This document shows positions 26,722 to 29,783 of a DNA stretch of 29,783 nt, piece after piece. Location: positions 124,050 to 153,832 of the forward strand of contig WELB01000129.1 in NCBI GenBank assembly GCA_009602725.1, written 5' to 3'. Position numbers and translations under genes: made by a program. This stretch comes from Spirogloea muscicola (taxonomy: Eukaryota > Streptophyta > Zygnematophyceae > Spirogloeales > Spirogloeaceae). Under the pieces are notes generated by a model. It ran no database searches. It had not been told where the DNA came from and saw only the letters and a list, made by a program, of their open reading frames with translations. Positions within the stretch are counted from its first letter, which is position 1. Each line of letters starts with the position of its first letter.

Positions 26722-27383
26722 AAGATACATATTGGGCATGGCAAACTTGCACAGCCAAAACTCGTTTATATTGTTGTGGCATATAACTTGTTGATCCATG
26801 TCTTGTTGTGTCTCCCAGTGGTTCTGTAGACTGCAACCGTTAAGAGTATAATATGCCTGCTTGAAACAATCTATTCTCGACATGAGGTTGTGTAGGCATC
26901 TTAGCTAGCAGTGTGGCTTAATCATCATGGATACCTCCTTTCGTTGCTGGATGACATCTTATGATGACAAAGTCTTCGTGAGTAGTAACTACGGTACATG
27001 CAGAGCCCCTTGCATGAATCATCACGGTTTGTGAGAATGGTGAGCGTTTACGTCAACCCTTGGTTAAGTAGCACATCGGACTTATAAGATAGGGCATCAG
27101 AAAATGGTGACAAGGTCTTGTACTAGACTATCAGCTAATCGGAACAGCCTGCCGACTCCCCAGCAAGCAGGCGGCAGGCTCATGTCAATGACATAGCTTG
27201 CTCAGCAAGTGCAGTCAAATCGTTAAGCTTTCTAGAAGTAACCCCTCGTATGGCCCACCCTTTGCACAGAAAGATCAGGTCAACAAGGGGCCCGAAGCAC
27301 TAGCGCACTTGTTAGGACTTAGCCAGATACTTAGTGCGATGTTTCAAGCAGGGCAGGTTGAGCAATTGCTAGTTCCACCCCCA
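26722..27383. other. Intergenic region between converging genes
   Basis: AT-richer than its neighbours, with no coding motif. It should hold the 3' untranslated regions of the DUF3531 gene (+) and the UTP7 gene (-). I found no clear TGTAA on the expected strand of either gene. A hairpin lies at 27146-27180. Confidence 0.45.
27146..27180. repeat. Inverted repeat (9-bp arms)
   Basis: AGCCTGCCG and CGGCAGGCT are separated by 17 bases. It lies between the two converging genes, where it could fold in either 3' untranslated region. Confidence 0.6.
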
Positions 27384-29783
27384 TCAATGTCTTCTAAATC
27401 GTGTCAAGGCAGAAAAGAGCTGTGGCACTTCTACGACAGATTGCTCAGGCTGCTTACGCTGCTGGGCAGCAACCTTCCCACGTTTTCCTTCTATCACGTT
27501 CAGCTGCTTGCGGCGATGCCGGCGGCTCGGCTTGCTACGGCCCTTGGCCTTGGCCTTGGCCTTGACCAGCTTCAAGCGCGCAGCGGGAGCAGCTGCTGCA
27601 ATTACTGCATGTGCTTCTGCCTGCACTTCGTGAGATGTGCGCTGCACCGTGCCCAGCGCTTCGGGGTGCAGAGAAATGAGCGATGGCTGCAGCTTGCCCA
27701 GCAGTGCCTGGACTTCAGCCTCCCGACGCTGTCGCCGCGATTCCAGCGGGTTGGCCACCAGCGAGTCAAAGTTGGGCTCCCCAGACCCGGGGACAATGAG
27801 TGATGAAATACCCTCATTATGCCCAGCGCCCAGGATGTCCTCATATGGAGCAAATGCCAACCGCTGGACGACGGCCGGCAGGTGTTGGGCCATGTATGGA
27901 CGTGCCTGCTTGGTCTCTAAGGCCGCCTGCCACACCTGCACAGCGCTTCCGAAGCCCACTGCCAGGAGCCCACGCTGGCTGGCCGCCAGCGCCGTCGCTG
28001 GGGTGGGGCTGAAGTAGGCGTGCAGCGACTTCATTGCGCGTACGTCCCACACGCGTACCTGTGCATCCAGCCCCGCTGTGACAAGGTAACGGCCCTCAGC
28101 ATCCACAGTGAGGCTCGTAATGGGCCCACGGTGGCAGAGCAGCTGTGCCAGCGGCGAGCTCATGCTCGGGCTCCACAAAGTCACTGTACCACCCGTGTGG
28201 CCCAGCAGCACGGCACCCGTGCGCGGGTCGGTGGCCGTCGCTGCGCATGGCCCCAGCCGCGTGCGGTGCTGTGCCATAATTTGACCCGTGCTCACGTCCT
28301 GGTAACGCAACACACCCTGCTTTCCGACGCTGGCAAGCAGAAAGTGGTGCGCAAGAACCTCCAGCCTTGCGACTTGTGTATGTTCCTGCACGCGGCAGCC
28401 GCAACAGTAGCACTCGACATCAGTCATCTATTTGATAGGTGTTAGTCAATCGTCTAATCACCAATCACCAAGTTTTACAGATATGGTTGGTCAACATAGA
28501 GCATGCTGGTGTGCCACTGAGTGCCGATTCGGGCGGCCAGTGGAAGGAGGGAATTTGTGTGCTGGCCCGGAGGTGCTAGAAGGCAGTGGCTGCAGCAGAT
28601 GCATACCAAAGCCCCTTGGAACACGATATCCTACCTTGAGGCAGTGAACCTCGATGCCTCTGCGATCGTATATATACACATACCTGCCACGCAGAACGGG
28701 CAACAAGCGCACGCTTCAGTGCAGTGCAGAGGAGCAAAGAGAGGAAGATTCAAGGACGCAGCCTCCTGCCAACAGGGTCTACTTGACCACAACCCTAAAC
28801 TAAACAAGGGCCCCAAACCCCATGCGCTTGTCAGCACATGCTCAAGCAAGGCCCAAGCTGGGGAACTGCAGGATGCAAGCGTGCACTTCTTCTGTGCTGC
28901 AGCGAAGAAGGTGTCATTGTGCAGGAACTTGGCATCCCGCACCGTCTCCTTCACCTGCGAAAAACCCAAGCAGCGGAATGGCAGGTCAGTAGGTCCTTGT
29001 TGCGCAGTGGTCAAGTCCTCTTAGCAGGCTCCCTCTCCGAGGCAGGCAGCCAATGAGCGGGCTGGCAGTGTGTGCGGACCTGCAGCTCCGTGAGCAGCTT
29101 GGAGGCCCTCCAGTCGACCACCGCGAGGTGGCCCTTGCGGCCGGCCAGCAGAAGGGAGGCGCCGTTGCGCGAGTAGTCGACGCAGTACGGGCCCAGATCT
29201 GCATGCTTGCGCGACACGGCTGCGTCAGCAGGGAGCCACTCGCTCTGTTGCCCGAGGCGCGAGTGGCCGGGCCAGCGGCGCACCGGGCAGGCGGAGGTCG
29301 AAGGCCTTGCGGGCGGGCGCGAGGCCGAGGTGCTGCGAGATGGCGGCCTGCAAGAAGTGGGAGGTGCGCTCCACGCCCTCCGCCACGAGGAAGCCGCTGT
29401 CGCTGGGCAGCAGCCACTGCATGCGCGCGCGCGGCCACGGCGGCGGTGCTGAGCCCGGGCAGGGCGGGGCCGGAGCGGGCGCCTCGGCGGCGAGGCAGGC
29501 CCGGAGCAAGCAGGGCCGACCTGCTCCACGCTGGCGGAGGCAGCCGTGGCGTCGCGCGCCAGGCGCTCCGAGTGGCGCAGCTGCCGCCGCAGCTTGCGGT
29601 CCGCCACGGCCTGCGGGCGCCGCCTCAGCGTGTGAGCGGCGAGCTGTCAGAAGAGGCTGCGCGGGCCCGGCGGCGGCGGCGCGGAGGCGGGGCGAGGCGA
29701 GAGCACCTTGGTGGCGGCGGGGGCCCCGCGCGCGTACTTGCGCGCGCGCCGGCGCAGCTCCGGCGAGGGGCCTGCCGGGGCGC
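27384..29783 (-). CDS. UTP7: UTP7/WDR46 rRNA-processing WD40 protein (5' end beyond window)
   Basis: Minus-strand exons, high to low: 29783(edge)-29707, 29610-29521, 29416-29284, 29198-29080, 28954-28887, 28683-28635, 28385-27384. All introns are GT-AG and phases agree throughout. Motifs in order: LRRQLRHSERLARDA, WLLPSDSGFLVAEGVERTSH, DLGPYCVDYSRNGASLLLAG, RKGHLAVVDW, ETVRDAKFLHNDTFFAAAQK, YVYIYDRRGIEVHCL, ASVGKQGVLRYQDVSTGQI, YLVTAGLDAQVRVWDVR. The BING4 C-terminal domain follows (LLAVGFGSAVQVW, YEDILGAGHNEGISSLIVPG, GEPNFDSLVANP, RRQRREAEVQALLGKLQP) and then a Lys/Arg-rich nucleolar-type tail. UTP7 belongs to the small-subunit processome that matures 18S rRNA in the nucleolus. No defect is visible. 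Confidence 0.93.

Noticed and set aside
1-29783. tRNA, rRNA, CRISPR arrays, bacterial operons
   Set aside because: None seen. The repeated short units are dispersed LINE tails with varied spacing, not spacer-separated arrays, and the genes are intron-containing and eukaryotic.

Overview
The window looks like nuclear DNA of a green alga (Chlorophyta). It is GC-rich, has spliced genes with short introns, and carries two proteins of plant/algal plastid type (a CDGSH/NEET Fe-S protein and a DUF3531 protein) with Ala/Arg-rich N-termini. TGTAA, the usual green-algal polyadenylation signal, lies downstream of two genes. I cannot name a species. Two single N bases (3679, 25056) mark assembly uncertainty.

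Four host genes are supported. (1) 3835-4506 (+): two exons, a 139-aa secreted orphan protein. (2) 11980-12879 (+): three exons, a 113-aa NEET protein. (3) 24964-26721 (+): eight exons, a 278-aa DUF3531 protein, with one apparent GC-AG intron. (4) 27384-29783 (-): seven exons visible, the rRNA-processing WD40 protein UTP7/WDR46, cut by the window edge. Genes 3 and 4 converge.

Most of the rest is retroelement sequence. A complete Ty3/gypsy chromovirus lies at 15458-21463 on the minus strand. It has 540-bp LTRs about 98% identical, the target-site duplication AGTGT, a tRNA-iMet-type primer site, a polypurine tract, gag, and an uninterrupted PR-RT-RH-IN-chromodomain pol in the -1 frame. Two decayed chromovirus relics lie at about 4863-5530 and 6680-7190, the second next to a Gag-like ORF at 7500-8834.

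At about 1-3570, 5530-6370, 9345-11770, 13700-14750 and 21800-24930 there are layered, 5'-truncated pieces of non-LTR retrotransposons. Their ORFs end in a CCHC finger, a restriction-like endonuclease (RLE) domain and a recurring C-terminus xDLxxLTRGY. At least three RLE subfamilies (called A, B and C here) are present.

Many pieces end in a shared GGGCTGG...CCAGCCC hairpin followed by a short tag (GGGAGTGCCACTTCTTC, or a second version with ATGGGCGAGCCC). The most interesting observation is that this 3' end also occurs as tiny separate insertions of about 17, 22, 75 and 94 bp, several with flanking direct repeats. They look like extremely short products of target-primed reverse transcription. 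The 5' flanks of the three complete host genes abut this LINE debris.
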